A DNA stretch of 6,942 bases from an uncultured Collinsella sp. (GTDB lineage: Bacteria > Actinomycetota > Coriobacteriia > Coriobacteriales > Coriobacteriaceae). The notes beneath the pieces are model-generated. The model searched no databases. It was not told where the DNA came from and saw only the letters and a program-made list of their open reading frames with translations. This document shows positions 1 through 5,769 of this stretch, in pieces. Position 1 is the stretch's first letter; the number at the start of each line of letters is the position of its first letter. Made by a program: the position numbers and the translations under genes. Location: positions 1-6,942 of the forward strand of contig URGY01000090.1 in NCBI GenBank assembly GCA_900547505.1, given 5' to 3'.

Positions 1-520
1 CGCGACCGACGGGCACCACGTTGCCCTTGCAGAACAGGATGTCGCAGGCCTGATGCACCGGGTAGGTGAGCAGAAGGCCGGTGAGCTCGTGGCCCGAGGC
101 CTCCATCTCGGCCTTGACGGTGGGGTTGCGCGCCAGCTCGGCCTCGGACACCAGCGACAGGAACGGCAGCATGAGCTGGTTGGCGGCGGGCACGGCGGAG
201 TGCGCGTAGATCATGGTCTTGTCGGGATCGATACCGCAGGCAAGGTAGTCCATGACCATGTTGTACACGTTGTCCTGGATGTGCTCGGTCGTGTCGCGGT
301 CAGTGATGACCTGGTAGTCGGCGATGAGCACGTTGGTCTTGGCGCCCATGTTCTGCAGCTCAACACGGCCCTTGAGGGTGCCGAAGTAGTGGCCCAGGTG
401 CAGACGGCCGGTGGGGCGGTCGCCGGTGAGCATGGTGAACTTCTCGGGCGTCTTGGCCAGGCCCTCGCGAATGGCGTTGCTCTTTTGCAGCGCGACTTCG
501 TAGCTGTTCTCGTTTGGCAT
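1..520 (-). CDS. trpS: Tryptophanyl-tRNA synthetase, N-terminal part (runs off the left edge)
   Basis: Charges tRNA-Trp with tryptophan in the cytoplasm; class I aminoacyl-tRNA synthetase. Reading the minus strand from the ATG at 520 gives 173 codons before the window ends. The class I ATP-binding signature lies near residues 32-47, in the context TGDRPTGRLHLGHYFG, with the HIGH-type box as HLGH at 41-44. Further on are the TrpS-like stretches ADYQVITD, SLVSEAELARNPTVKAE and LLTYPVHQACDI. The pattern TGDRPTG..H.GHY.G..K.RV matches the form of TrpS known from streptococci and lactobacilli rather than the E. coli form (SGAQPSGELTIGNY). About 26 residues precede the catalytic fold, a modest N-terminal extension. 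The KMSKS loop and C-terminal half are outside the window. The start is supported by AGGAG six bases upstream (TTAGGAGCAATC before ATG). It follows the wecA-like gene in the same direction after about 170 bases. The family call is firm. Confidence 0.93.
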   Translation of the reverse strand, partial: MPNENSYEVALQKSNAIREGLAKTPEKFTMLTGDRPTGRLHLGHYFGTLKGRVELQNMGAKTNVLIADYQVITDRDTTEHIQDNVYNMVMDYLACGIDPDKTMIYAHSAVPAANQLMLPFLSLVSEAELARNPTVKAEMEASGHELTGLLLTYPVHQACDILFCKGNVVPVGR

Positions 521-690
521 GATTGCTCCTAACGTATGTTCATGGGTCAAGATGATAACGCGTTTATTAAAGGGGTGGTGCGTAAGTAGGCGAGGGGCGG
601 GAGAGGGACGCGCGTGGTGTGGCATGTGCGATGGGTGCGGCGCGGCCGCGCTTGGCTAACGGTGCCTTGGCACATCCTCGGCAGCTTACC

Positions 691-1890
691 CTAGAGCTTG
701 TGGTGGCGCTCTTCTTTGCGCTCCTCGGCTGCCTGCTCCTCCTGCTTAAAGGCGGGGTCGTCGGGGGTGACGAGCTCGTCCTCGTGCGTGCGCTTGTTGT
801 AATGGTGGCGCAGCACGGGCTCAAACAGATGTAGATGCTTGGCAAAGGCCGCCGAGCCAATGGCGAGCACGGTGAAGATGAGCACGCGCATGGGCACCTC
901 GACCTGGTTAATCGCGGCGGCGCCGGCCGAAAGCATGATGCACCAGGCATAGATGAGCAGTACGGCCTGTTTTTGGTTGTAGCCTTCTTGGATCAGGCGG
1001 TGGTGGATGTGGCCCTTGTCGGCCTGCCCGATACTAATGTGGGCGCGCCTGCGGCGCACGATGGCGCTGAACGTGTCGATGATGGGCACGCCGGCAACGA
1101 TGAGCGGAATGATAAGCGAGGTGAGCGCGGCGGTACGGCTCACGTTGAGTAGCGAGATGGAGCCCAACGCAAAGCCCAGAAGCAGCGACCCCGAGTCGCC
1201 CAAGAAGATGCTTGCGGGGTTGAAGTTGTAGCGCAAAAAGGCCAGACAGGCGCCAAAGAGCGCAATGGAGAGCGCGGCGGCGTCGATGCGGCCCGAGAGA
1301 ACGGCCATCGAAAACATGGTGAACGACGCGATGCCGCAGATGCCCGTGGCCAAGCCGTCGAGGCCGTCGATGAGGTTAATGATGTTGGTGAATGCCACCA
1401 GATAGATCACGGTGATGGGGTAGGCGAGCCATCCGAGCATGATCTCGCCGGGGGCAAACGGGTTGAGGATGACGCCGATTTTTAGGCCGCCGATACAGGC
1501 GATAAGCGCGGCGAGGACTTGTCCGGCCAGCTTTTGCTTGGGCGTGAGCTGGAAGACGTCGTCGATAGCGCCGGTCGCAAAGATGACGGTAAAGGAGAGC
1601 GCCAGCATGGGATAGCTAATGTGAAGGCGCGGGTGCGGCACCAGGACGGGTGGCCAGCCTAGGTACCAGGTGCCTAGGATTTGCACAATGCAGGCAACGA
1701 CCAGGCCCAAAAACACCGCCGCTCCGCCCAAACGTGGGATGGGCTTGGTGTTGATGCGGCGCTTAGAAGGATAGTCGACGGCATCGAGCTTAATTGCCAA
1801 GCGCTTGACCAGGGGCACCGCGAGGAAGGTCGTGATAAAGGCCGCCGCTGCCACGCATAGGTACGGTATGTAGCTCGGGGATGAAGCCAT
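691..1890 (-). CDS. wecA: Polyprenyl-phosphate GlcNAc-1-phosphate transferase, WecA/TagO family membrane enzyme
   Basis: Transfers a sugar-1-phosphate, typically GlcNAc-1-P from UDP-GlcNAc, to undecaprenyl phosphate at the inner face of the membrane, the first step of teichoic acid or other surface glycopolymer synthesis. The 399-residue product has about ten hydrophobic segments. From the ATG at 1890 the diagnostic motifs are: KRRINTKPIPRLGG (43-56), the Mg-binding Asp pair in GAIDDVF (around 110-111), NIINLIDGLDGL (169-180), FLGDSGS (229-235) and DKGHIHHRL near 292-299. The HIHH form separates it from MraY. A charged, Glu/Lys/His-rich tail of about 40 residues ends the protein; it is cytosolic if the topology is usual and looks longer than in typical members. 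Start choice is uncertain: a TTG at 1908 would add six residues, and neither codon has a good Shine-Dalgarno sequence. The ATG puts the first helix directly at the N-terminus, as in TagO. The exact sugar substrate cannot be read from sequence. Confidence 0.9.
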   Translation of the reverse strand: MASSPSYIPYLCVAAAAFITTFLAVPLVKRLAIKLDAVDYPSKRRINTKPIPRLGGAAVFLGLVVACIVQILGTWYLGWPPVLVPHPRLHISYPMLALSFTVIFATGAIDDVFQLTPKQKLAGQVLAALIACIGGLKIGVILNPFAPGEIMLGWLAYPITVIYLVAFTNIINLIDGLDGLATGICGIASFTMFSMAVLSGRIDAAALSIALFGACLAFLRYNFNPASIFLGDSGSLLLGFALGSISLLNVSRTAALTSLIIPLIVAGVPIIDTFSAIVRRRRAHISIGQADKGHIHHRLIQEGYNQKQAVLLIYAWCIMLSAGAAAINQVEVPMRVLIFTVLAIGSAAFAKHLHLFEPVLRHHYNKRTHEDELVTPDDPAFKQEEQAAEERKEERHHKL

Positions 1891-2095
1891 GAATCTAAAA
1901 ACCGCCAAGCGTCGAAGGAAAAGGTCAGAAGAACGCCATGCGCAAAGGGCATAGCCGAACCATAATACTCGACCAAGGGGGGTGCATGGAATTGCACGCA
2001 GCGATAATCACGCGCTTACCAGATATTGGGATGTTGTCGATGGCTTGTCGGGATGCCGGCGGGGATCCATATGGACTGTAATGGTGATTTTCGGC
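1891..2095. other. Leader/spacer between the structured RNA and the wecA-like gene
   Basis: About 205 bases with no gene I can support. It lies downstream of the U-tract of the RNA at 2096-2266 and upstream of the wecA-like start. The transferase gene therefore probably has its own promoter here, but I see no convincing -35/-10 pair. The best minus-strand candidate, TTGGTC (1976-1971) with TATGCC 17 bases on, is weak. A 5-bp inverted repeat, GTGCA/TGCAC around 1982-1997, could be an operator half-pair but is short enough to be chance. Confidence 0.4.
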
Positions 2096-2266
2096 AAAAG
2101 AAAACCACCCCCCACGTTACGAAAATGAACCCACCTAAAACAGGTGGGTGCCCTCATCGACTGTTCCAGCGTCCTTAACAACGAAGGATACCTGTACTAG
2201 GTACGACTGTGTGGGCTCCCTAAATAAACGCGACGGTTCACCCAGTTGCTCCGCGGGGGGCGGAAT
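2096..2266 (-). ncRNA. Candidate free-standing structured non-coding RNA, about 170 nt (6S-like or raiA-like; family unassigned)
   Basis: Read on the minus strand, the 5' arm CCGCCCCCCGCG (2263-2252) pairs over all 12 positions with CGUGGGGGGUGG (2116-2105). Two pairs are G-U, which become A-C mismatches on the opposite strand, so the helix favours minus-strand transcription. The closing arm is followed at once by UUUUCUUUU (2104-2096), as at an intrinsic terminator. A TATGAT box (2278-2273) predicts a start near 2266, three bases before the helix. Inside lie hairpins UACCU/AGGUA (2203-2189), UCCUU/AAGGA (2188-2172) and an 8-bp ACCCACCU/AGGUGGGU (2149-2129). Size, a long closing stem around a multiloop, and a small hairpin on the 3' side are compatible with 6S RNA. 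The raiA motif, reported from Firmicutes and Actinobacteria, is the other candidate. No long conserved signature of either was recognised, so the existence of a structured RNA is much surer than its name. Confidence 0.62.
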
Positions 2267-2272
2267 ACCTAC

Positions 2273-2301
2273 ATCATAAAGCGGCACTTTATCGATTCCA
2301 G
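2273..2301 (-). promoter_or_regulatory. Putative promoter of the structured RNA
   Basis: Minus-strand -10 box TATGAT at 2278-2273 (five of six consensus positions). The hexamer 17 bases upstream, CTGGAA at 2301-2296, is a poor -35 (three of six). Transcription would begin near 2266, immediately before the closing helix of the RNA; this agreement is the main support. Confidence 0.5.
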
Positions 2302-2303
2302 TC

Positions 2304-2332
2304 TTGACATTACAAAAATCGTGTCGGACGAT
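2304..2332 (+). promoter_or_regulatory. Putative promoter of the radical SAM gene
   Basis: A perfect -35 TTGACA at 2304-2309 is followed after 17 bases by GACGAT at 2327-2332, a weak -10 that keeps the key A2 and T6. The start would be near 2339, leaving an untranslated leader of roughly 77 bases. It stands back-to-back with the minus-strand promoter of the structured RNA: the two -35 elements are two bases apart. Confidence 0.45.
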
Positions 2333-2415
2333 TACGGCGCCTTGGGCTCGAGCCGTCTGTGGGGTTGATCCCTTTACGTTTGAGCTGCTGAATCGTTGTT
2401 TTGGAGCATGGTTTT

Positions 2416-3354
2416 ATGCCGACGTCGTTGACCGAACTTTTTTCGCCCGCCTGCCATTTGTGTCCGCGCCGTTGCGGTGCGGCGCGCGATGAGGGCGCGC
2501 ACGGCGTCTGCGGTGCTAACGACACGCTCAAGGTGGCCCGCGCCGCGCTTCATATGTGGGAGGAACCGCCTATCTCGGGCGAGGCCGGTTCGGGCACGAT
2601 CTTCTTTAGCGGCTGCTCGCTCAAATGTATCTACTGCCAGAACCACGAGATCTCGACCGGCAATTTTGGCCTTGAGATTTCGCCTGAGCGCCTGGTCGAG
2701 ATTATGCTGGAACTGCAGGACCAGGGTGCCAACAACATCAATTTGGTGACGGCGACGCACTATGCGCACCTGTTGCCTGCCGCGATTGCCGCGGCACGGG
2801 CGCGCGGGCTGGTCATCCCAATCGTCTACAACACGAGCGGTTATGAGCGCGCGAGTGCCGTGGCGGCGCTCGGCGACCTGGTCGATGTGTGGCTTACCGA
2901 CTTTAAATATGCCGATGCCGGGCTTGCGCAGTCGCTTTCTCATATCAAGGACTACCCGCGCGTGGCCGTGTCGGGTCTGGCCCAGATGGCGCGCGAGATC
3001 GATCGCCGCGGGGGAGAGTTGGTGGATGACGGCGGGCTCATGAAGCGCGGCATCATCGTGCGCCACCTGGTGCTGCCGGGGCATGCGGATGACTCGTGCC
3101 GCGTGCTAGACCTGGTGTGGCAGACGGTGGGCGACGTGCCGATCTCGGTCATGAACCAGTACACGCCCAATGCGCTCATGCGCGAGCAGGGCGGCGAGTT
3201 GGCGCGCGCTGTGACGCGCGAGGAGTACGAGCAGGTGCTCGACCATGCCGACGACCTGGGCTTTACGACAATGTTCTGGCAAGAGGGCGGCGCGGTAGAC
3301 GAGAGCTTCACCCCGGCCTTCGACACCACCGGTGTTCTTACCAGCGCAAAGTAG
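2416..3354 (+). CDS. PflX-type radical SAM protein (relative of pyruvate formate-lyase activating enzymes)
   Basis: Radical SAM enzyme of the COG1313/PflX type, 312 residues, close to the family's usual size. The SAM-cluster motif CxxxCxxC is at C67, C71, C74 (SGCSLKCIYCQNHEIS). A second cysteine set, C13, C16, C20 and C32 (CHLCPRRC...GVCG), precedes it and may hold another cluster or a zinc, as in AmmeMemoRadiSam-like proteins. Other family blocks are YNTSGYE (138-144), WLTDFKY (159-165), GIIVRHLVLPG (212-222) and MNQYTPN (246-252). It presumably makes a 5'-deoxyadenosyl radical, but its substrate is unknown and no glycyl-radical enzyme gene is nearby, so an activase role is not supported here. 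The ATG at 2416 is preferred over a TTG at 2401 because GGAG at 2403-2406 sits nine bases before it and would be inside the longer frame. It appears monocistronic. Confidence 0.9.
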   Translation: MPTSLTELFSPACHLCPRRCGAARDEGAHGVCGANDTLKVARAALHMWEEPPISGEAGSGTIFFSGCSLKCIYCQNHEISTGNFGLEISPERLVEIMLELQDQGANNINLVTATHYAHLLPAAIAAARARGLVIPIVYNTSGYERASAVAALGDLVDVWLTDFKYADAGLAQSLSHIKDYPRVAVSGLAQMAREIDRRGGELVDDGGLMKRGIIVRHLVLPGHADDSCRVLDLVWQTVGDVPISVMNQYTPNALMREQGGELARAVTREEYEQVLDHADDLGFTTMFWQEGGAVDESFTPAFDTTGVLTSAK

Positions 3355-3362
3355 TGCGTTCG

Positions 3363-3401
3363 TCGATGATTTTTCTGGGACGGGGATTAAAAAATCATCG
3401 A
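3363..3401. repeat. 12-bp perfect inverted repeat with 15-base loop
   Basis: TCGATGATTTTT at 3363-3374 is exactly complementary to AAAAATCATCGA at 3390-3401, with a GC-rich loop between. It begins nine bases after the radical SAM stop codon. The T-run is on the ascending arm, and no T-run follows the stem on either strand, so it does not have intrinsic terminator geometry. It could be a dispersed palindromic (REP/MITE-like) element, an mRNA 3'-end stabiliser, or a protein-binding site; one copy cannot decide. Confidence 0.7.
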
Positions 3402-3464
3402 GAGGATCGCCTGTTCGAAAAGTTGCCAAAATAGTCGCGCTCCAAAAAGACTGGTTATTGGGCG

Positions 3465-3492
3465 TTGACAGTTGGCGAGCCGTAGGTAAAAT
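3465..3492 (+). promoter_or_regulatory. Promoter of the tRNA-Ala gene
   Basis: Consensus -35 TTGACA at 3465-3470, 16-base spacer, -10 TAAAAT at 3487-3492 (five of six). The predicted start near 3499 leaves a short 5' leader of about seven bases for RNase P to remove. This is the strongest housekeeping-type promoter in the window. Confidence 0.85.
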
Positions 3493-3505
3493 ATCGACTT
3501 GTCCT

Positions 3506-3578
3506 GGGGACGTAGCTCAGTTGGGAGAGCGCTGCCGTCGCATGGCAGAGGCCGAGGGTTCGACTCCCTTCGTCTCCA
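3506..3578 (+). tRNA. tRNA-Ala, anticodon CGC (reads GCG)
   Basis: Complete cloverleaf of 73 bases. The acceptor stem GGGGACG (3506-3512) pairs with CGTCTCC (3571-3577). Its third pair is G-U, the G3:U70 identity element of alanine tRNA, and the discriminator is A (3578). D stem GCTC/GAGC is at 3515-3530. Anticodon stem CTGCC/GGCAG (3532-3548) carries loop GTCGCAT with anticodon CGC at 3539-3541. The variable loop has five bases, and the T stem GAGGG/CCCTT closes loop TTCGACT (3554-3570). The bases after A73 are CCC, so the CCA end is not encoded and must be added. GCG is heavily used in the neighbouring genes, which fits a dedicated CGC isoacceptor. It stands alone between its own promoter and terminator. 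Confidence 0.96.
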
Positions 3579-3592
3579 CCCTTGGATTTGAT

Positions 3593-3624
3593 AAGCCGCT
3601 GACATTGTGTCGGCGGCTTTTTTT
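3593..3624 (+). terminator. Intrinsic terminator after tRNA-Ala
   Basis: AGCCGCTGACA (3594-3604), a three-base loop TTG, and TGTCGGCGGCT (3608-3618) form an 11-bp stem with one G-U pair, running into a seven-T tract (3618-3624). Strong rho-independent terminator, 15 bases after the mature tRNA end and only 17 bases before the next start codon. Confidence 0.92.
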
Positions 3625-3641
3625 AAAGAAAGGGCTGCACC

Positions 3642-4100
3642 ATGGCCGAGCTTGAGTCCCAACCATTGTCCGACGAGGAGCGCGCTGAGTTGGAAGAGCT
3701 CCGCGCTGAGAAGGCCCGCCGCGAGGCTCGGGAAGAGGCCCGTCGCGAGCGTGAGGAGCTGGCTGCCCTGCGTGCCGAGCGTGCGAAGGCCGAGGAGGTT
3801 GCCTCGAACGCCGCATCCGAGCGCAAGCCCGCGCCCGCACCCAAGCCCGCTGCAGCGAAGCCTGCACCTGCCGCGCCCAAACCTCAGCCTAAAAAGGCCG
3901 CTCGTCCCAAGTCCGTCGAGCCCAAACCGAGCCGTGACGAGATGACCTTTGCCCAGCGCATGGTCACCTCCAAGGAGCCTACGGGCGAGAACGAGATTCC
4001 TGGCATGGCGCCGGCTCAAAAAATCATCATTGTCCTTGCCCTCATCGCGTTTGTCATCTTTATGGGCTACACGATCCTGACCAGCATGGGCCTGCTCTAA
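3642..4100 (+). CDS. Small single-pass membrane protein: N-terminal coiled coil, Pro/Ala/Lys linker, C-terminal helix
   Basis: I do not recognise a named family. The 152-residue product has three parts. Residues 8-60 are a very charged Glu/Arg/Lys/Ala helix with heptad-like spacing, probably a coiled coil. Residues 61-100 are a low-complexity Pro/Ala/Lys linker with repeated KPA/APKP units. Residues 101-125 form a short conserved-looking stretch (MTFAQRMVTSKEP, GENEIPGM), followed by a membrane helix at about 126-147 (KIIIVLALIAFVIFMGYTIL) with only a few residues after it. No signal peptide is present, so a cytosolic N-terminus and tail anchor are likely, which suggests a scaffold or membrane tether. 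AAAGGG seven bases before the ATG supports the start. It lies 17 bases after the tRNA terminator, with 84 bases to pncB in the same direction. Function unknown. Confidence 0.82.
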   Translation: MAELESQPLSDEERAELEELRAEKARREAREEARREREELAALRAERAKAEEVASNAASERKPAPAPKPAAAKPAPAAPKPQPKKAARPKSVEPKPSRDEMTFAQRMVTSKEPTGENEIPGMAPAQKIIIVLALIAFVIFMGYTILTSMGLL

Positions 4101-4184
4101 CCGATTTGCATCGGGCGTCATGTCCGCATGCTCTGCTCTCGTCTAACCCTCAAATTCTGTACCACACATCCGAAAGGTCGCCCC

Positions 4185-5690
4185 ATGGCTTTGACCGACA
4201 TCTCTCATCCCACCGACATCGCAATGCTCACCGATCTGTACGAGCTCACTATGGCCCAGGGCCTGTGGGAGAGCGGCAAGGCCAATGAGCAGGGTTGTTT
4301 TACCGCGTTTTACCGCGACCATCCCTTTGGCAGCGCCTACGCCGTCATGTGCGGCACCGCCGAACTGCCCGAGCTGGTCGAGAATCTGCGCTTTACGCCC
4401 GAGGACATCGACTACCTCGCCTCGCTCCAGGCCCCTGCCGGCGGCGCGATGTTCAAGCCTGGATTCCTCGACTACCTGCGCGATTTTCGTGCGCATGTAA
4501 ACATCGACGCCGTGCCCGAGGGCGAGCTCGTCTTTCCGCGCGAGCCCATGGTGCGCGTCACCGGCCCCGCGCTGGAGTGCCAGCTGCTCGAGACAGCGCT
4601 GCTTAACATTGTCGGCTTCCAGACGCTTGTCGCCACCAAGACGGCGCGCGTGGTGCTGGCGGCGGACGGCCGTCCCGTTGCCGAGTTTGGCCTGCGTCGC
4701 GCCCAGGGTCCCGATGGCGGCCTGGCTGTTGCGCGCGCGAGCTACGTTGCCGGCTGCTCCTCTACGTCCAATGTGCTCGCCGGCCGCCGCTACGGTATTC
4801 CCGTCTTTGGCACGCATGCGCACAGCTGGGTGATGAGCTTCGATTCCGAGCTCGAGGCCTTCCGTGCCTTTGCCAAGTCGAGCCCCAAGAACTGTACGCT
4901 GCTCATCGACACCTATGACGTGCGCGAGGGCTGCGAGCATGCCATTACGGTTGCCAAGGAGATGGAGGCGGTGGGCGAGCGTCTGTCGGCTATTCGCATC
5001 GACTCCGGCGACCTCGCCAAGCTCTCCAAGTATGTTCGCGGCCGTTTTGATGCCGAGGGCCTGCCCTATGTGGGGATCTCGGTTTCTAACGATCTGGATG
5101 AGTACACGATTCAGTCGCTGCTCGACCAGGGCGCGCCCATCGACAGCTTTGGCGTGGGCACCAAGCTCGCGACCTGCTATGACCAGCCGGCGCTGGGCGG
5201 CGTGTACAAGCTTTCCGCCCGCCGTGCGAGCGAGGCAGATCCATGGACGCCGGTGGTCAAGCTCTCCGAGCAGCCCTACAAGCGCACGATCCCGGGTGTG
5301 CAACGCGTGCGCCGTTATTACGACGGCTTTGGCGGCCCGGTCTGCGACATGATCTACGACGAGGACCATCTGGCGGGGGAGGGCTCCGCGCGCGGCAATA
5401 CTCTCGTGGCCGTGAATGATGCTGCCCTGGTGACCGACGTGTCCGAACTTGAGTATCGCGAGCTGCTGGTGCCGATCGTGCGCGATGGCAGTGCGGTGGC
5501 TCCGCGTGAGAGCATCCAGGACGCGCGCGAGCGCTGTGCTTGGGCGCTCGATCATCTGGACGCAGCTTTCAAGCGCTTCCTGTACCCGCAGACCTATGTG
5601 GTGGGCATGGAGCAGGGCCTGGCTCAGGTGCGCGACGAGCTCGTGCGCAAGAACATGGCCGCGGCCTCTGCCTTTCCCTGGGCTCACTAA
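4185..5690 (+). CDS. pncB: Nicotinate phosphoribosyltransferase
   Basis: Joins nicotinate and PRPP to give nicotinate mononucleotide, with ATP hydrolysis; the entry step of the Preiss-Handler NAD salvage pathway, cytosolic. The 501-residue product is full length for the bacterial family. Motifs in order: TDLYELTMAQ (16-25) at the N-terminus; EFGLRRAQGPDGGL (167-180) in the substrate pocket; GTHAHSWVMSF (209-219), where H213 aligns with the histidine phosphorylated in the catalytic cycle; LIDTYDV (240-246); RIDSGDLA (271-278); SNDLDE (301-306) and SFGVGT (321-326) for phosphate binding. An in-frame ATG at 4128 would add 19 residues (many Cys/Arg/Thr) with no ribosome site. The ATG at 4185 has AAAGG seven bases upstream and begins where family members do. 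No clear promoter is visible in the 84 bases before it, so it may be co-transcribed with the small membrane protein gene. Confidence 0.95.
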   Translation: MALTDISHPTDIAMLTDLYELTMAQGLWESGKANEQGCFTAFYRDHPFGSAYAVMCGTAELPELVENLRFTPEDIDYLASLQAPAGGAMFKPGFLDYLRDFRAHVNIDAVPEGELVFPREPMVRVTGPALECQLLETALLNIVGFQTLVATKTARVVLAADGRPVAEFGLRRAQGPDGGLAVARASYVAGCSSTSNVLAGRRYGIPVFGTHAHSWVMSFDSELEAFRAFAKSSPKNCTLLIDTYDVREGCEHAITVAKEMEAVGERLSAIRIDSGDLAKLSKYVRGRFDAEGLPYVGISVSNDLDEYTIQSLLDQGAPIDSFGVGTKLATCYDQPALGGVYKLSARRASEADPWTPVVKLSEQPYKRTIPGVQRVRRYYDGFGGPVCDMIYDEDHLAGEGSARGNTLVAVNDAALVTDVSELEYRELLVPIVRDGSAVAPRESIQDARERCAWALDHLDAAFKRFLYPQTYVVGMEQGLAQVRDELVRKNMAAASAFPWAH

Positions 5691-5697
5691 TTCCTTG

Positions 5698-5731
5698 GGC
5701 GGTAGGGGCGAGTCACGCTCCCTTGGCCGCC
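5698..5731 (+). other. GC-rich hairpin between pncB and proB
   Basis: GGCGG (5698-5702) pairs with CCGCC (5727-5731), enclosing GGGGCG/CGCTCCC (5705-5722, one bulged T) around an AGTCA loop. No T-run follows, so it is not an intrinsic terminator. It could act in mRNA processing or partial attenuation between the two genes. Confidence 0.35.
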
Positions 5732-5769
5732 AGCTCGGCCGTTCGCTGAACAGTTGATTGGTTTGACGT

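Noticed and set aside
541..575. TTGACC and TATCAT on the minus strand upstream of trpS as a promoter
   Set aside because: The TTGACC lies downstream of TATCAT, and neither has a partner at proper spacing; no promoter is claimed for trpS.
1891..1997. A possible leader peptide starting at 1997 on the minus strand before the wecA-like gene
   Set aside because: No ribosome site; the frame continues deep into the transferase gene in another phase and looks like chance.
2340..2400. Riboswitch or attenuator in the leader of the radical SAM gene
   Set aside because: Only a short palindrome, GGCTCGAGCC, and a 3-bp GGG/CCC pairing are visible; no known riboswitch core or terminator.
2374..3084. A 236-codon open frame on the minus strand opposite the radical SAM gene
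   Set aside because: Overlaps a gene with clear cysteine motifs, and its own sequence has no recognisable domain.
4101..4114. Hairpin CCGAT/ATCGG directly after the small membrane-protein stop codon
   Set aside because: Only five pairs and no T-run; too weak to call a terminator.
3387..4121. A 244-codon open frame on the minus strand across the tRNA and the small membrane-protein gene
   Set aside because: It runs through a tRNA gene and a terminator, which a real coding region would not do.
4143..5687. A 514-codon open frame on the minus strand opposite pncB
   Set aside because: It mirrors pncB over its whole length, its product is a His/Ala/Arg/Leu-rich sequence with no family motif, and the plus-strand frame has every NaPRTase motif. 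Long antisense frames are expected in GC-rich genes.
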